A DNA stretch of 64,000 nt from positions 30,396-94,395 of the forward strand of contig NZ_VLOG01000062.1 of NCBI RefSeq assembly GCF_007655305.1, given 5' to 3'. The DNA comes from Algoriphagus algorifonticola (GTDB lineage: Bacteria > Bacteroidota > Bacteroidia > Cytophagales > Cyclobacteriaceae). The notes under the pieces were generated by a model. It saw nothing but the letters and a program-made list of their open reading frames with translations, was not told where the DNA came from and searched no databases. Below, in pieces: positions 35,735 to 44,258 of this stretch (its first letter is position 1; each line of letters starts with the position of its first letter). The position numbers and the translations under genes are program-made.

Positions 35735-36868
35735 ATGAAATCAATCAGTAAGTTATTACCCCTAACTCTTGTGGTCCTTTTTGCGATAGGCTGCGCTTCA
35801 GATGAATCTATAGAAGCAAAAAAAGCTGAGTTAGATAAATTAAGGACTGAGGCGTCCGAAATCCAAGCCTCCATCTTGGAATTGGAAGCGGAAATTGCCA
35901 GCCTGGATCCGGAATATGCCAAGCAAAATCAGAAATCTATTTTGATCACTACAGCTCAGGCTAAGAAAGCGGGATTTGAGCATTTTGTAGAAGTGACAGG
36001 ATCAGTATTGTCTAAGAAAAATGTCATTATCAGTGCCGAGACAGGAGGTAGAGTTTTAGAAGTTCCGGCAATTGAAGGTATGAGAATGACCAAAGGACAG
36101 GTTTTGGCTAGAATTGATGCTGAGTCTATTCAAAGGAACATTGAAGAGTTGGAAACAAATCTAGATTTGGCAAAAACTCTTTTTGAAAAACAAAAAAGAC
36201 TTTGGGAGCAGGAGATCGGTACAGAAGTACAGTTTCTAGAAGCAAAAAATAGAAAGGAAGGATTGGAAAGAAGTTTAGCCTCCCTAAAAACCCAATTGAA
36301 TAAATCCATGGTGGTAGCACCGTTTAATGGCACAGTGGAATCAGTACAGATTAGATTGGGAGAACTGGTGCAGCCTGGAACTCCTATGTTTCAGTTTGTC
36401 GGCGAAAGTGATCTTTTTATTGAGGCTGATATTTCAGAATCTTATGTTGGAGTTTTGACCAAAGGAGATAGTGTGGATGTGTCATTTCCATCCATTGGCA
36501 AAGAACTGAAAACCAAAGTAAGTTCTGTGGGTGCTATTATTAATCCAAATAACAGGACGTTTAAAGTAGAGGTGTTTTTACCTAACATTCCACAGGTGAA
36601 GCCAAATATGATCACAGTTTTAAAGATTCAAGATTACCAAAACCCATCAAGCGTAATAGTTCCAAGCTACCTCATACTTAGTGATAGCAAAGGAGATTAT
36701 ATCTATATAGTAGATGGTGAACTTGCCAAAAAACGATATATCAAAAGAGGTAGAACATTTAACAATGAAACTGAAATCCTGGAAGGTCTAGAAGGTAACG
36801 AAACCTTGGTGGATAAAGGATTCAGAGAGGTAGGAGATAATTTTAAAGTAAATATTTCGCAATTATAA
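35735..36868 (+). CDS. RND efflux periplasmic adaptor (membrane fusion) lipoprotein
   Basis: A 377-residue HlyD-like adaptor that bridges the RND pump and TolC in the periplasm. A lipobox FAIGC (Cys20) anchors it to the membrane. Residues 28-65 are a coiled coil rich in Glu, Lys and Ala. The barrel-sandwich/lipoyl half-motif is ISAETGGRVLEVPAIEGM, with its partner MVVAPFNGTVESVQIRLGELV, separated by an alpha-helical hairpin. Beta-barrel and membrane-proximal domains follow. It is directly followed by the RND permease after two bases. The lipid anchor replaces the N-terminal membrane helix of other adaptors. Confidence 0.94.
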   Translation: MKSISKLLPLTLVVLFAIGCASDESIEAKKAELDKLRTEASEIQASILELEAEIASLDPEYAKQNQKSILITTAQAKKAGFEHFVEVTGSVLSKKNVIISAETGGRVLEVPAIEGMRMTKGQVLARIDAESIQRNIEELETNLDLAKTLFEKQKRLWEQEIGTEVQFLEAKNRKEGLERSLASLKTQLNKSMVVAPFNGTVESVQIRLGELVQPGTPMFQFVGESDLFIEADISESYVGVLTKGDSVDVSFPSIGKELKTKVSSVGAIINPNNRTFKVEVFLPNIPQVKPNMITVLKIQDYQNPSSVIVPSYLILSDSKGDYIYIVDGELAKKRYIKRGRTFNNETEILEGLEGNETLVDKGFREVGDNFKVNISQL

Positions 36869-36870
36869 TT

Positions 36871-39800
36871 ATGGCTGAGCAACCAAAATCTAAAATTATT
36901 CGGGAGTTTGGACTGTCCAGTCTGAGTGTAGATAACTCTACCTCGGTGGTAATATTAACCTTGATTATCACCGTGCTCGGTTTGAGTGCATATAGAACAA
37001 TGCCTAAGGAGAGTTTTCCTGAAATTGTGATTCCTACAGTTTATGTAGGAACTCCTTATCCAGGTAATTCACCAGTAGATATGGAAAATCTCATCACGAG
37101 ACCCATTGAAAAAGAATTGAAATCTCTGAATGATGTCAAGGATATCAAATCCACATCTGTTCAGGATTTCTCTTCCATAGTCATTGAGTTTAATCCCGGC
37201 GTAGAGATATCCAAAGCTATTCAGGATGTTAAGGATGCTGTTGATAAGTCAAAAAGTGAATTGCCGACTGATTTGGATCAGGATCCGAATGTTCTAGAGA
37301 TAAATACCTCGGATTTCCCGATCATGAATGTGAATATCTCAGGAGACTATTCGGAGTCAGAGTTGAAGAAGTTTGGTGAGTATTTGGAGGATGAAATTGA
37401 AAAACTTGCTGAAATTTCCAAGGCAGACCTAGCAGGAACAGTAGAGCGGGAAATTCAGATCAATGTCAATCCTTATAAAATGGAGGCGACTGGAGTGAAT
37501 TTCAGTGATATTTCCGGAGCAGTACAATCTGAAAATGTGACCATTTCCGGGGGTAATATCCGAGCCGGTGACTATACCCGCTCTTTGAGAGTGGATGGGG
37601 AGTTTTCGGATCCTATGGAGCTCTTGGACATCATAGTCAAGACAGACAATCAAAAGATTGTGTATCTGAGAGATGTAGCTGAGGTCAAAGATACCTACAA
37701 GGAAAGAAGTTCTTATGCCAGAAGCAAAAACCTTCCGGTTGTAACAATCAATGTAACCAAAAGGTCAGGGGAAAACCTACTAATTGCTGCTGATAAGATC
37801 AAAGCTATTATTGATAAGACCAAGGCAAATCGTTTTCCTTCTGATCTGGAAATAACCATTACCAACGATCAGTCTAAGCAGACGAGATTACAGGTAAGTG
37901 ATTTGGAAAACTCCATTATTTTCGGAGTAATCCTGGTAGTTTTGGTATTGATGTTTTTCCTAGGGTTTAGAAATGCCTTGTTTGTGGGTATTGCCATTCC
38001 ACTATCCATGTTCATTTCCTTTCTGGTACTAAATGCCTTTGGAATCACACTGAATTTGATGGTGTTATTTTCCCTCATCCTCGCATTAGGTATGTTGGTT
38101 GATAATGGAATTGTGGTTGTTGAAAATATTTACCGATTGATGTCAGAAGGGCTCAGTGCATCCGAGGCTGCGAAACAGGGAGTAGGAGAGGTGGCATGGC
38201 CAATCATTACATCTACCGCTACTACATTAGCAGCATTCCTTCCATTGGCTTTCTGGGACGACATCGTAGGCGAGTTTATGAAGTACTTGCCAATTACATT
38301 GATAATTGTATTGTCTTCTTCCTTGTTTGTGGCATTGGTGATTAATCCTGTATTGACTTCCCTTTACATGAAAGTGGAGGATGTATCTAAGGATAAACCT
38401 AAGCAAAAGTCAATCATTGTAGCAGGAAGCTTTCTGATTTTCTCTACACTCCTATACCTATTAGGATGGACGGCTTTTGGATCTTTGATGCTGGTTGCCT
38501 GTGTGTTGACCTTGTTTAATGTCTTTGCATTGCGAAAGGCTATTCGATGGTTCCAGACCGTTTTCTTGGTTAACCTTGAAAATTTCTATGAAAAAGTATT
38601 GGATTATGCTTTGCATGGTAAAAGGCCATATTTCTTCTTTGGTGGAACAGTTCTTCTTTTAGTTCTTTCAGTCGCCTTATTAGGTATCAGAGCACCAAAA
38701 ATCCTTTTCTTCCCTGATAATCAACCACAATTGGTCAATGTTTTTGTGGAGTTCCCTATTGGAACTGATATCGAAGCAACAAATGAGTTTGTGGATAAAA
38801 TGGAAGACGAGGTGATGGTTACTTTGGAACCTTACCAAGGAATCATCGAATCAGTTATTACTCAAGTTGGTGAAGGAACAGGAGATCCAACAGAAGGACC
38901 AAGCAATCAAGCAACGCCACATAAAGCAAAAATAACCATTGGTTTTGTAGATTACATCGATAGACAGGGTGTAAATACCAATAAAGCAATGGAAGATATC
39001 CGGGATATGGTTGAAAAATATCCGGGTGTCCAAATTACAGTAGATAAGCAAAGAAATGGCCCGCCGGTTGGAAAGGCTGTCAATATTGAATTCATAGGTG
39101 AAGATTATGAGCAATTAATTGCTTTTGTAAACAGGACAAAGGAATATCTGGATAAGCAAAATGTTGCAGGTTTGGAGGAATTGAAGACGGATCTTTCACT
39201 GGGAAGTCCAGAGGTAGTGCTGAATATTGATAGAGAAAAGGCAAGGAGATTTGGACTCTCTACTTCAAATATTGCTACAGAATTGAGAACCTCACTTTTT
39301 GGATTGGAAGTATCCAAATACAAGGAGGGAGAGGATGATTATCCTATTCAGTTGAGGATGATGGACGAGTACAGATATGATATCAATACGCTTGTCAATA
39401 AGAAGATTGGTTTCCGGGATAAATTTGGAGAGAAAAAAGAAGTCCCAATAGCCTCTGTTGCAGATGTAAAATATGGTTCTACCTATGGTTCTGTGAAAAG
39501 AAAAGATCTGGAAAAAGTCATCACGATGTTTTCCAACGTCTTGGAGGGCTATAACCCAACTGAAATCAATACGCAGATCAAGAATTTGATGTCTACCTAT
39601 GAAATTCCAGACGGGATTCAGGTGAAGTTTACGGGGGAACAGGAAGAGCAAGCTAAGTCACAAGCATTCTTGATGCGAGCCTTGGCCATAGCAGTTTCCT
39701 TGATTTTCTTGATCATCGTTGCGCAATTTAACTCAGTAACCACTCCATTCATTATCATGGCTTCAGTAGTCTTAAGTACTATTGGGGTATTCTTAGGTCT

Positions 39801-40275
39801 AGTCATCTTCAATATGGATTTCGTAGTGATTATGACTGGAATTGGGATTATTTCATTGGCAGGTGTAGTAGTAAACAATGCTATTGTACTAATAGACTAT
39901 ACCAATCTTGTCAGAGATAGAAAGAGAGAGAAGTTAGGGGTTAAAGATGGAGAATACTTATCCTATGAAGAATTGGTAGGAAGTATTGTAGAATCGGGTA
40001 AGACACGTCTTCGCCCTGTACTTCTAACAGCTATAACAACAGTATTGGGGTTGATACCTTTGGCTATAGGATTGAACATCAATTTTGGCACATTATTGAG
40101 TTCTTTTGACCCTCAGTTTTATGTAGGAGGAGACAATGCAGATTTCTGGGGTCCAATGGCTTGGACAGTGATTTTCGGGCTAACCTTTGCGACCTTCCTT
40201 ACGTTAGTGATCGTACCAGTCATGTACTTGCTGGCAGATAAGTTGAATATGAAGCTGCGTAAGGTGAAAGCATGA
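36871..40275 (+). CDS. RND-family efflux transporter permease
   Basis: A 1134-residue AcrB/MexB-type inner-membrane pump driven by protons. The first helix near residues 25-45 is followed by a porter domain. Helices TM2-TM6 contain the TM4 signature LGMLVDNGIVVVENIYRLMS, in which Asp is the proton-relay residue. A second porter domain follows, and then TM8-TM12 with ISLAGVVVNNAIVLIDYTNL and SGKTRLRPVLLTAITTVLGL. Length is slightly greater than AcrB because of an extra hydrophobic loop between TM6 and TM7 (about residues 505-560). Substrates may be drugs, metals or organic compounds; the sequence does not decide. A terminator follows. Confidence 0.95.
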   Translation: MAEQPKSKIIREFGLSSLSVDNSTSVVILTLIITVLGLSAYRTMPKESFPEIVIPTVYVGTPYPGNSPVDMENLITRPIEKELKSLNDVKDIKSTSVQDFSSIVIEFNPGVEISKAIQDVKDAVDKSKSELPTDLDQDPNVLEINTSDFPIMNVNISGDYSESELKKFGEYLEDEIEKLAEISKADLAGTVEREIQINVNPYKMEATGVNFSDISGAVQSENVTISGGNIRAGDYTRSLRVDGEFSDPMELLDIIVKTDNQKIVYLRDVAEVKDTYKERSSYARSKNLPVVTINVTKRSGENLLIAADKIKAIIDKTKANRFPSDLEITITNDQSKQTRLQVSDLENSIIFGVILVVLVLMFFLGFRNALFVGIAIPLSMFISFLVLNAFGITLNLMVLFSLILALGMLVDNGIVVVENIYRLMSEGLSASEAAKQGVGEVAWPIITSTATTLAAFLPLAFWDDIVGEFMKYLPITLIIVLSSSLFVALVINPVLTSLYMKVEDVSKDKPKQKSIIVAGSFLIFSTLLYLLGWTAFGSLMLVACVLTLFNVFALRKAIRWFQTVFLVNLENFYEKVLDYALHGKRPYFFFGGTVLLLVLSVALLGIRAPKILFFPDNQPQLVNVFVEFPIGTDIEATNEFVDKMEDEVMVTLEPYQGIIESVITQVGEGTGDPTEGPSNQATPHKAKITIGFVDYIDRQGVNTNKAMEDIRDMVEKYPGVQITVDKQRNGPPVGKAVNIEFIGEDYEQLIAFVNRTKEYLDKQNVAGLEELKTDLSLGSPEVVLNIDREKARRFGLSTSNIATELRTSLFGLEVSKYKEGEDDYPIQLRMMDEYRYDINTLVNKKIGFRDKFGEKKEVPIASVADVKYGSTYGSVKRKDLEKVITMFSNVLEGYNPTEINTQIKNLMSTYEIPDGIQVKFTGEQEEQAKSQAFLMRALAIAVSLIFLIIVAQFNSVTTPFIIMASVVLSTIGVFLGLVIFNMDFVVIMTGIGIISLAGVVVNNAIVLIDYTNLVRDRKREKLGVKDGEYLSYEELVGSIVESGKTRLRPVLLTAITTVLGLIPLAIGLNINFGTLLSSFDPQFYVGGDNADFWGPMAWTVIFGLTFATFLTLVIVPVMYLLADKLNMKLRKVKA

Positions 40276-40302
40276 TTGATTTAAGGTTGGTGGTTTTTTT
40301 TG

Positions 40303-40337
40303 AAAAAACCTCCGGGACAATGTTCCGGGGGTTTTTC
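40303..40337 (+). terminator. Terminator of the efflux operon
   Basis: Arms 40307-40317 and 40323-40333 form 11 pairs (two wobble) closed by a five-base loop and followed by a T-run. It lies about 30 bases after the RND stop. Confidence 0.75.
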
Positions 40338-40376
40338 GTTTTTAGAAAGAAAATCTTTCGTCTTATTTTAAGCGTA

Positions 40377-40499
40377 TTATTAATTCTTCCCCTGTCTTTG
40401 AATTTAAGAGTCCAACATAAGATTCATTGATTCCGACATTTCAATAAAAAATATCTGATTATCCGCAATCATGCCAGTTGCCTTATTTTCTTTGCTTGA
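40377..40499 (-). pseudogene. Possible degraded 3' end of a gene
   Basis: On the minus strand a protein-like stretch NVGINESYVGLLNSKTGEEL ends in IIRLK and a stop. It is preceded, in a frame shifted by one base, by KATGMIADNQIFFIE. The joint lies next to a run of six T. The upstream part is lost where the dispersed repeat begins. Only about 40 codons remain, so a chance origin is possible and no family can be named. Confidence 0.3.
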
Positions 40500-40541
40500 C
40501 TGATTGGATACTTCGACTTCGCTCAGTATAGGCGACCGAAG

Positions 40542-40641
40542 GCCCAGTCACGGCAGGCAAGCGAAGCTTTTGGATTCTGATCCTTTTAGCAGACAATGAG
40601 ACGTATTTTGTCAATACTGGTAAGAAAGCGGATATCCATAA
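40542..40641. repeat. Dispersed repeat, copy A (unoccupied by IS110)
   Basis: The reverse complement of 40552-40641 aligns with 62610-62694 with few substitutions and a four-base gap. The next bases, 40542-40551, resemble the sequence on the other side of the IS110 element, at 63990-64000. The immediate left continuation, TACTTCGACTTCGCTCAGTA at 40509-40528, is a motif commonly seen in Bacteroidota intergenic repeats. It looks like an uninterrupted copy of the repeat that the element targeted. Confidence 0.75.
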
Positions 40642-40651
40642 AAAATATATT

Positions 40652-40819
40652 GTAATTAAGGGGCTGTATCCAAAGTGATTTTGTCACATTGAGCGTCCTG
40701 ACAACCTTATGGGATTGAAATTTAGGCTAAAAGGATAGTAACGGCCTTCAGCTCCTTGCATGACGCCAGGTTGCCTTTCAGACTGACATTAAACCTAATT
40801 AAGAGACAGCCCCAATTAA
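40652..40819. repeat. Inverted-repeat pair enclosing about 140 bases
   Basis: GGGGCTGT at 40660-40667 is matched by ACAGCCCC at 40806-40813, with further partial matching of flanking TAATT bases outside. The ends recall the stem GGCTGTC of the terminator near 24880. It may be a small non-autonomous element or an unusually long terminator of ssb. Confidence 0.4.
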
Positions 40820-40822
40820 CTT

Positions 40823-41209
40823 TTAAAAAGGTAAATCATCCTCACCTTGCACTACCGTTGCCTTTTCCTTGCCTTTTGGAGAGCCCAAAAGCAGAAAGTC
40901 GTGTACTACGATTTCTGTGATATATCGCTTGTTTCCGTCTTTGTCAGTATAATCTCGGTTGGAGATTTTTCCCTCTACAGCAAGCTCAGAACCCTTTTCG
41001 GTGTACTTTTCCAGGATTTCTACTTGCTTGCCCCAAATCACAAGATTATGCCAGGTGGTTTCAGTTACTTTCTCACCTTGCTGATTGCGGTACGTCTCAT
41101 TGGTGGCAAGATTGATCTTACCCACTTTTTTTCCAGACTCTAAAGTCTTCACTTCAATTTTGTCGCCTAGACGGCCGATTAGCTGAACTTTGTTTCTTAG
41201 CGTGTTCAT
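40823..41209 (-). CDS. ssb: Single-stranded DNA-binding protein
   Basis: A 128-residue OB-fold protein. It opens with MNTLRNKVQLIGRLG and contains TTWHNLVIWGKQVEILEKYT, both standard SSB motifs. It ends in the acidic tip DDLPF, which recruits partner repair and replication proteins. It binds single-stranded DNA in replication and repair. The linker between fold and tip is very short (about 15 residues), as in small Bacteroidota SSB paralogs. It may therefore be a secondary SSB rather than the main replication copy. It stands as a single gene beside repeats. Confidence 0.93.
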   Translation of the reverse strand: MNTLRNKVQLIGRLGDKIEVKTLESGKKVGKINLATNETYRNQQGEKVTETTWHNLVIWGKQVEILEKYTEKGSELAVEGKISNRDYTDKDGNKRYITEIVVHDFLLLGSPKGKEKATVVQGEDDLPF

Positions 41210-41314
41210 AGTTTTTGTTAGTTAAAATTTGACATGTATCGTTTTCGCCAGAGGAAAACTTGATGAGCCAAAGTTCAGTAATAGGTCAAAAATTAGTCGG
41301 GAGGCAGTCGATAG

Positions 41315-41344
41315 TATCCGATAGCAGTCGTTTGCTGTCGGATA
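41315..41344. repeat. Inverted repeat (hairpin) upstream of ssb
   Basis: The arms 41315-41326 and 41333-41344 (TATCCGATAGCA and its near complement) match at 11 of 12 positions around a six-base loop. No T-run follows, so it is not a standard terminator. The words CAGTCG and CGATAG recur nearby, suggesting local sequence duplication. Confidence 0.5.
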
Positions 41345-41405
41345 ATATGCCTTTAAATCGATTTTGGGCTGTCCCTAAATTTGAAATGAAAAAATAAAAT
41401 CTAAA

Positions 41406-41439
41406 ATTGAAGTGAAAACTACATTGAAGTGAAAACTAC
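41406..41439 (+). repeat. Perfect 17-base tandem duplication
   Basis: ATTGAAGTGAAAACTAC occurs twice head to tail (41406-41422 and 41423-41439), ending eight bases before the ATG of the next gene. Each copy contains GTG AAA, so the duplication creates alternative in-frame starts. Confidence 0.85.
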
Positions 41440-41446
41440 CTTAAGG

Positions 41447-42067
41447 ATGGATAAAAAAATCTCAGAATATTTTTCCAGTGGTTGTGGCCGATGCTCCTTA
41501 TTCCAAACTCCTCATTGTAAGGTTCACACTTGGCAAGAAGAATTATTGCTCCTTCGTAGCTATATCCCCACAACAGAATTGGTCGAAGAGCTCAAATGGT
41601 CGCAGCCTTGCTATACCTTGAAAGGGAAAAATGTAGTAATCCTCTCAGCATTTAAGGATTGTATTTTTTTGTCTTTTTTAAAAGGGTCTCTTATGAAAGA
41701 CCCAGCAAATGTTTTAGAGTTTGCTGGACCTAATAGTCGTATTGGAAAGCTATGGAAATTTGATCATGCAGATTCAATCAGAGAAAACAGAGAATTAATT
41801 ATCCACTACATCCATGAGGCAATGGAGATAGAAAAATCAGGAATCAAAATTCTTTCTACAGGCACTAAGCCCAAGCTTCCCGAAGAACTTTTAGCGTATT
41901 TTAAAAACGATAGCCTTTTCAAAAAAGCCTTCGAATCTTTAACTCCTGGAAGACAGAGAGGATATTTGATTTATTTCAATCAGGCGAAGCAATCTGGTAC
42001 TAGGATGAGAAGAATCCAAAGCTCAGTTGTAAAGATTATGGAAGGCAAAGGGTTTAATGAATTTTAA
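41447..42067 (+). CDS. YdeI/OmpD-associated family protein (DUF1801-like)
   Basis: A 206-residue cytosolic protein. The N-terminal part (about residues 15-115) is a DUF1801-like domain with LVEELKWSQPCYTLKGKNVV and FKDCIFLSFLKGSLM. The C-terminal helical segment, LTPGRQRGYLIYFNQAKQS followed by TRMRRIQ, is the YdeI/OmpD-associated signature. Function is unknown; relatives have been linked to stress or peptide resistance. The GTG at 41429 is in frame, but the ATG at 41447 avoids starting in the tandem repeat. The early CGRC and HC residues could bind a metal, which is speculation. Confidence 0.82.
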   Translation: MDKKISEYFSSGCGRCSLFQTPHCKVHTWQEELLLLRSYIPTTELVEELKWSQPCYTLKGKNVVILSAFKDCIFLSFLKGSLMKDPANVLEFAGPNSRIGKLWKFDHADSIRENRELIIHYIHEAMEIEKSGIKILSTGTKPKLPEELLAYFKNDSLFKKAFESLTPGRQRGYLIYFNQAKQSGTRMRRIQSSVVKIMEGKGFNEF

Positions 42068-42137
42068 TACGCTGTTGCCCATTATGCTGATAATGTGTAA
42101 ATTAAATGATCGCCTTGTTAAAGTTTAAATCGGCTCC

Positions 42138-42644
42138 ATGGAAAAATCTATTGATTGGACCTCTTTCACCCGTAGAATTCATATTCAAAAACCTACTCAA
42201 TTGGTTTTTGATGCTTGGACTCAAAAACGATTATTAGAAACCTGGTTTTTAGAAATAGCTGAATTCAAAGATTCCAACGGAGTTGGAAGAAAGCCCATTG
42301 AAACTGTTCAGCTAGGGGATACTTTTTCTTGGAAGTGGAACAATTGGCCACATCGAGAAGAAGGAGAGGTATTGAATATAAAAAATAAAGAACTCATCTC
42401 CTTTACTTTTGGGCCTGGGGGCATCGTTGATGTTCATTTGAAAGAAAGCAAATGGGGAACTGAAGTCACCTTAATTCAAAAACAGATCCCTACTGACGAT
42501 AAACATAAAATGGACCTTTTCGTGGGGTGTTACGGTGGATGGACTTTTTGGTTGGCGAACCTAAAAGCCTGGATGGAGCATGGCATTACTCTTCATGCTA
42601 CTGGCTTAAGTGAAGGAGATACAACTAATTTGGTTAATTCCTGA
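42138..42644 (+). CDS. SRPBCC (START/AHSA1-like) domain protein
   Basis: A 168-residue protein of the Bet v1-like SRPBCC fold, AHSA1-type. The typical opening RRIHIQKPTQLVFDAWTQ is followed by LLETWFLEIAEF, then the core EGEVLNIKNKELISFTF and the closing helix GCYGGWTFWLANLKAWME. Members have a hydrophobic ligand cavity; many are stress-related or act as activators of unknown enzymes. It probably shares a transcript with the YdeI-like gene 70 bases upstream. Its stop is one base from the stop of a convergent HAD gene, with no hairpin between. Confidence 0.85.
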   Translation: MEKSIDWTSFTRRIHIQKPTQLVFDAWTQKRLLETWFLEIAEFKDSNGVGRKPIETVQLGDTFSWKWNNWPHREEGEVLNIKNKELISFTFGPGGIVDVHLKESKWGTEVTLIQKQIPTDDKHKMDLFVGCYGGWTFWLANLKAWMEHGITLHATGLSEGDTTNLVNS

Positions 42645-42645
42645 A

Positions 42646-43338
42646 TTACATCTTCCGAATTAGATCAGCCGCTAAGGAAATATTTTCTACTTCGGCGAAC
42701 CTTTCATGTTTGATTTCATGGTCTATTTGCTCATGAACCCAGGTTATATGAAAAGGTATGTGAATGGCATGTCCGCCTATTTCTAGCACGGGTAGTATAT
42801 CAGATTTTAAGCTATTGCCTAGCATGACAAAATCAGAAGGAGAAACATCTAAGTGGCGAATGAGCTTTTCAAAATCTGCCACTTTCTTTTCACTCATTAT
42901 TTCTATGTGATGAAAATATTTTTCCAGGCCTGACTTTTTCAATTTCCTTTCTTGATCCAAAAGGTCGCCTTTGGTGGCTAATACCATCCTGTAATCCCCA
43001 TTCAAACTTCTCAAAACCTCCTCAACCCCAGGAAGGAGTTCAACTGGCTTTTCCAGCATTTCCCGACCGATTTTGATCACTTTTTCTATCAATGAAATCG
43101 GCATTTTATGCTCACTAATTTTCATGGCCGTTTCTATCATTGAAAGCATAAAGCCTTTTATTCCATAGCCATATAATTGGAGGTTTTCAATTTCTGTTCG
43201 GTAGAGCTCCTTGATTATCGCATGCTCCGGCATAAAGTCTTCTAGAAGTGAAGCGAATTTTTCTTCTGCTTCTCTGAAAAATGGTTCATTCAACCAAAGT
43301 GTATCATCTGCATCAAAAGCAATTACTTTAATCGGCAT
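42646..43338 (-). CDS. HAD-superfamily hydrolase
   Basis: A 230-residue phosphatase-like HAD protein. Motif I is FDADDTLW (nucleophile Asp9 with Asp11), motif II is VLATKG near residue 121, and motif IV is MLGNSLKSDILP near 171. The helical cap lies between residues 15 and 90. The substrate is unknown, since the subfamily covers small phosphometabolites. It overlaps the stop of the upstream hydrolase by one base (TAATG), so it is translated with the fucose operon as its last gene. A role in removing a phosphorylated intermediate is only an inference. Confidence 0.85.
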   Translation of the reverse strand: MPIKVIAFDADDTLWLNEPFFREAEEKFASLLEDFMPEHAIIKELYRTEIENLQLYGYGIKGFMLSMIETAMKISEHKMPISLIEKVIKIGREMLEKPVELLPGVEEVLRSLNGDYRMVLATKGDLLDQERKLKKSGLEKYFHHIEIMSEKKVADFEKLIRHLDVSPSDFVMLGNSLKSDILPVLEIGGHAIHIPFHITWVHEQIDHEIKHERFAEVENISLAADLIRKM

Positions 43339-44252
43339 TAGTTTAAAGTTTTAATCCAACCCAAAAGTACTAATCTCCAGTTTTCTACTGCCCCTTTCCC
43401 CAATCCAAAAGCAAAACCATGTCCGCCACTTGGGTAAAGATGTAGTGAGGCCGAAACTTCATTGGCTCTTAGAGCCTGATAGTAAAGGAGGCTGTTTTCT
43501 ACGGGAACAGCCAAATCATCTTGAGCATGAACCAAAAAAGTGGGCGGAGTTTTGGAGTTCACATTTTTCTCGTTGGAAAAGCGATCGAGGAGTTCTTGTG
43601 AGGCATTTTCTCCCAATAGGTTTTTTCTGGAACCCCCATGGGTATACTTATCCTGGAAGGTAATGACCGGGTATACTAAAATGGAGAAATCCGGTCTTGC
43701 AGAAATCATGTCTAAAGCATCCTTGTCTCTTTCCAATTCAATTGAATACTGAGTACTTAGGGTGGATGCTAAGTGTCCCCCGGCAGAAAAACCCATTACG
43801 CCAACTTTTTCCGGATTGATATTCCAGGATTCTGCATGGTGCCGAACCAGTCTAATGGCTCTTTGAGCATCTAATAATGGAACTTCCTTGGGATTGGTCA
43901 AAGAAGAAGAAATCGGAAGTCTATATTTGACAACTATGCCGGCGATTCCTTGTGAATTCAGCCACTTGGCAAAATCTGTCCCCTCCCAATCATAAGCCAA
44001 AATTCCATACCCTCCCCCAGGAAATAGTACTACTGCCTGACCTGTGGCAATTTGCTTTGATGGAAGATAAACTTCTATGCTTGGGATTTGCACATTTGAA
44101 ATTCTCAGAATCCCATTTTGTTGTTGAATTTCCTCAAGCTGACTTTCTTTCTGGAGGGGTGGAAGTCCTGGCCAAAGAGGTAAAATCTGATCTTGGGCAA
44201 AGACTGTAATTGCAATTGAAAATAGAATGAAGGTTGAGAGAAGAAGTTTCAT
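43338..44252 (-). CDS. Exported alpha/beta hydrolase (BD-FAE/acetyl esterase-like)
   Basis: A 304-residue exported esterase-type protein. The signal peptide covers residues 1-19 (ending TVFAQ). The oxyanion segment is VVLFPGGGYGILAYDWEG, the nucleophile elbow GVMGFSAGGHLAS (Ser near 156), the acid lies in LVHAQDDLAVPVENS, and the catalytic His in YPSGGHGFAFG. Related enzymes remove acetyl or feruloyl groups from plant or algal polysaccharides. Within the fucose operon it may deacetylate a fucose-containing glycan or oligosaccharide before uptake. This is inferred from position. Confidence 0.85.
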   Translation of the reverse strand: MKLLLSTFILFSIAITVFAQDQILPLWPGLPPLQKESQLEEIQQQNGILRISNVQIPSIEVYLPSKQIATGQAVVLFPGGGYGILAYDWEGTDFAKWLNSQGIAGIVVKYRLPISSSLTNPKEVPLLDAQRAIRLVRHHAESWNINPEKVGVMGFSAGGHLASTLSTQYSIELERDKDALDMISARPDFSILVYPVITFQDKYTHGGSRKNLLGENASQELLDRFSNEKNVNSKTPPTFLVHAQDDLAVPVENSLLYYQALRANEVSASLHLYPSGGHGFAFGLGKGAVENWRLVLLGWIKTLN

Positions 44253-44258
44253 GGTTTT

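Larger units (their letters stand above)
40276..40822. other. Repeat-rich intergenic region between the RND gene and ssb
   Basis: 547 bases without an intact gene. From left to right it holds the efflux operon terminator, a possible gene-end remnant on the minus strand (about 40377-40499), a dispersed repeat also found around the IS110 element (40542-40641), and an imperfect inverted-repeat pair enclosing about 140 bases (40660-40813). No open frame of useful length was found, and no tRNA. Confidence 0.7.

Noticed and set aside
40509..40560. Intrinsic terminator of ssb in the dispersed repeat
   Set aside because: Short inverted words exist, but there is no T-tract in the right direction and the sequence recurs at the IS110 site, so it is better described as a repeat.
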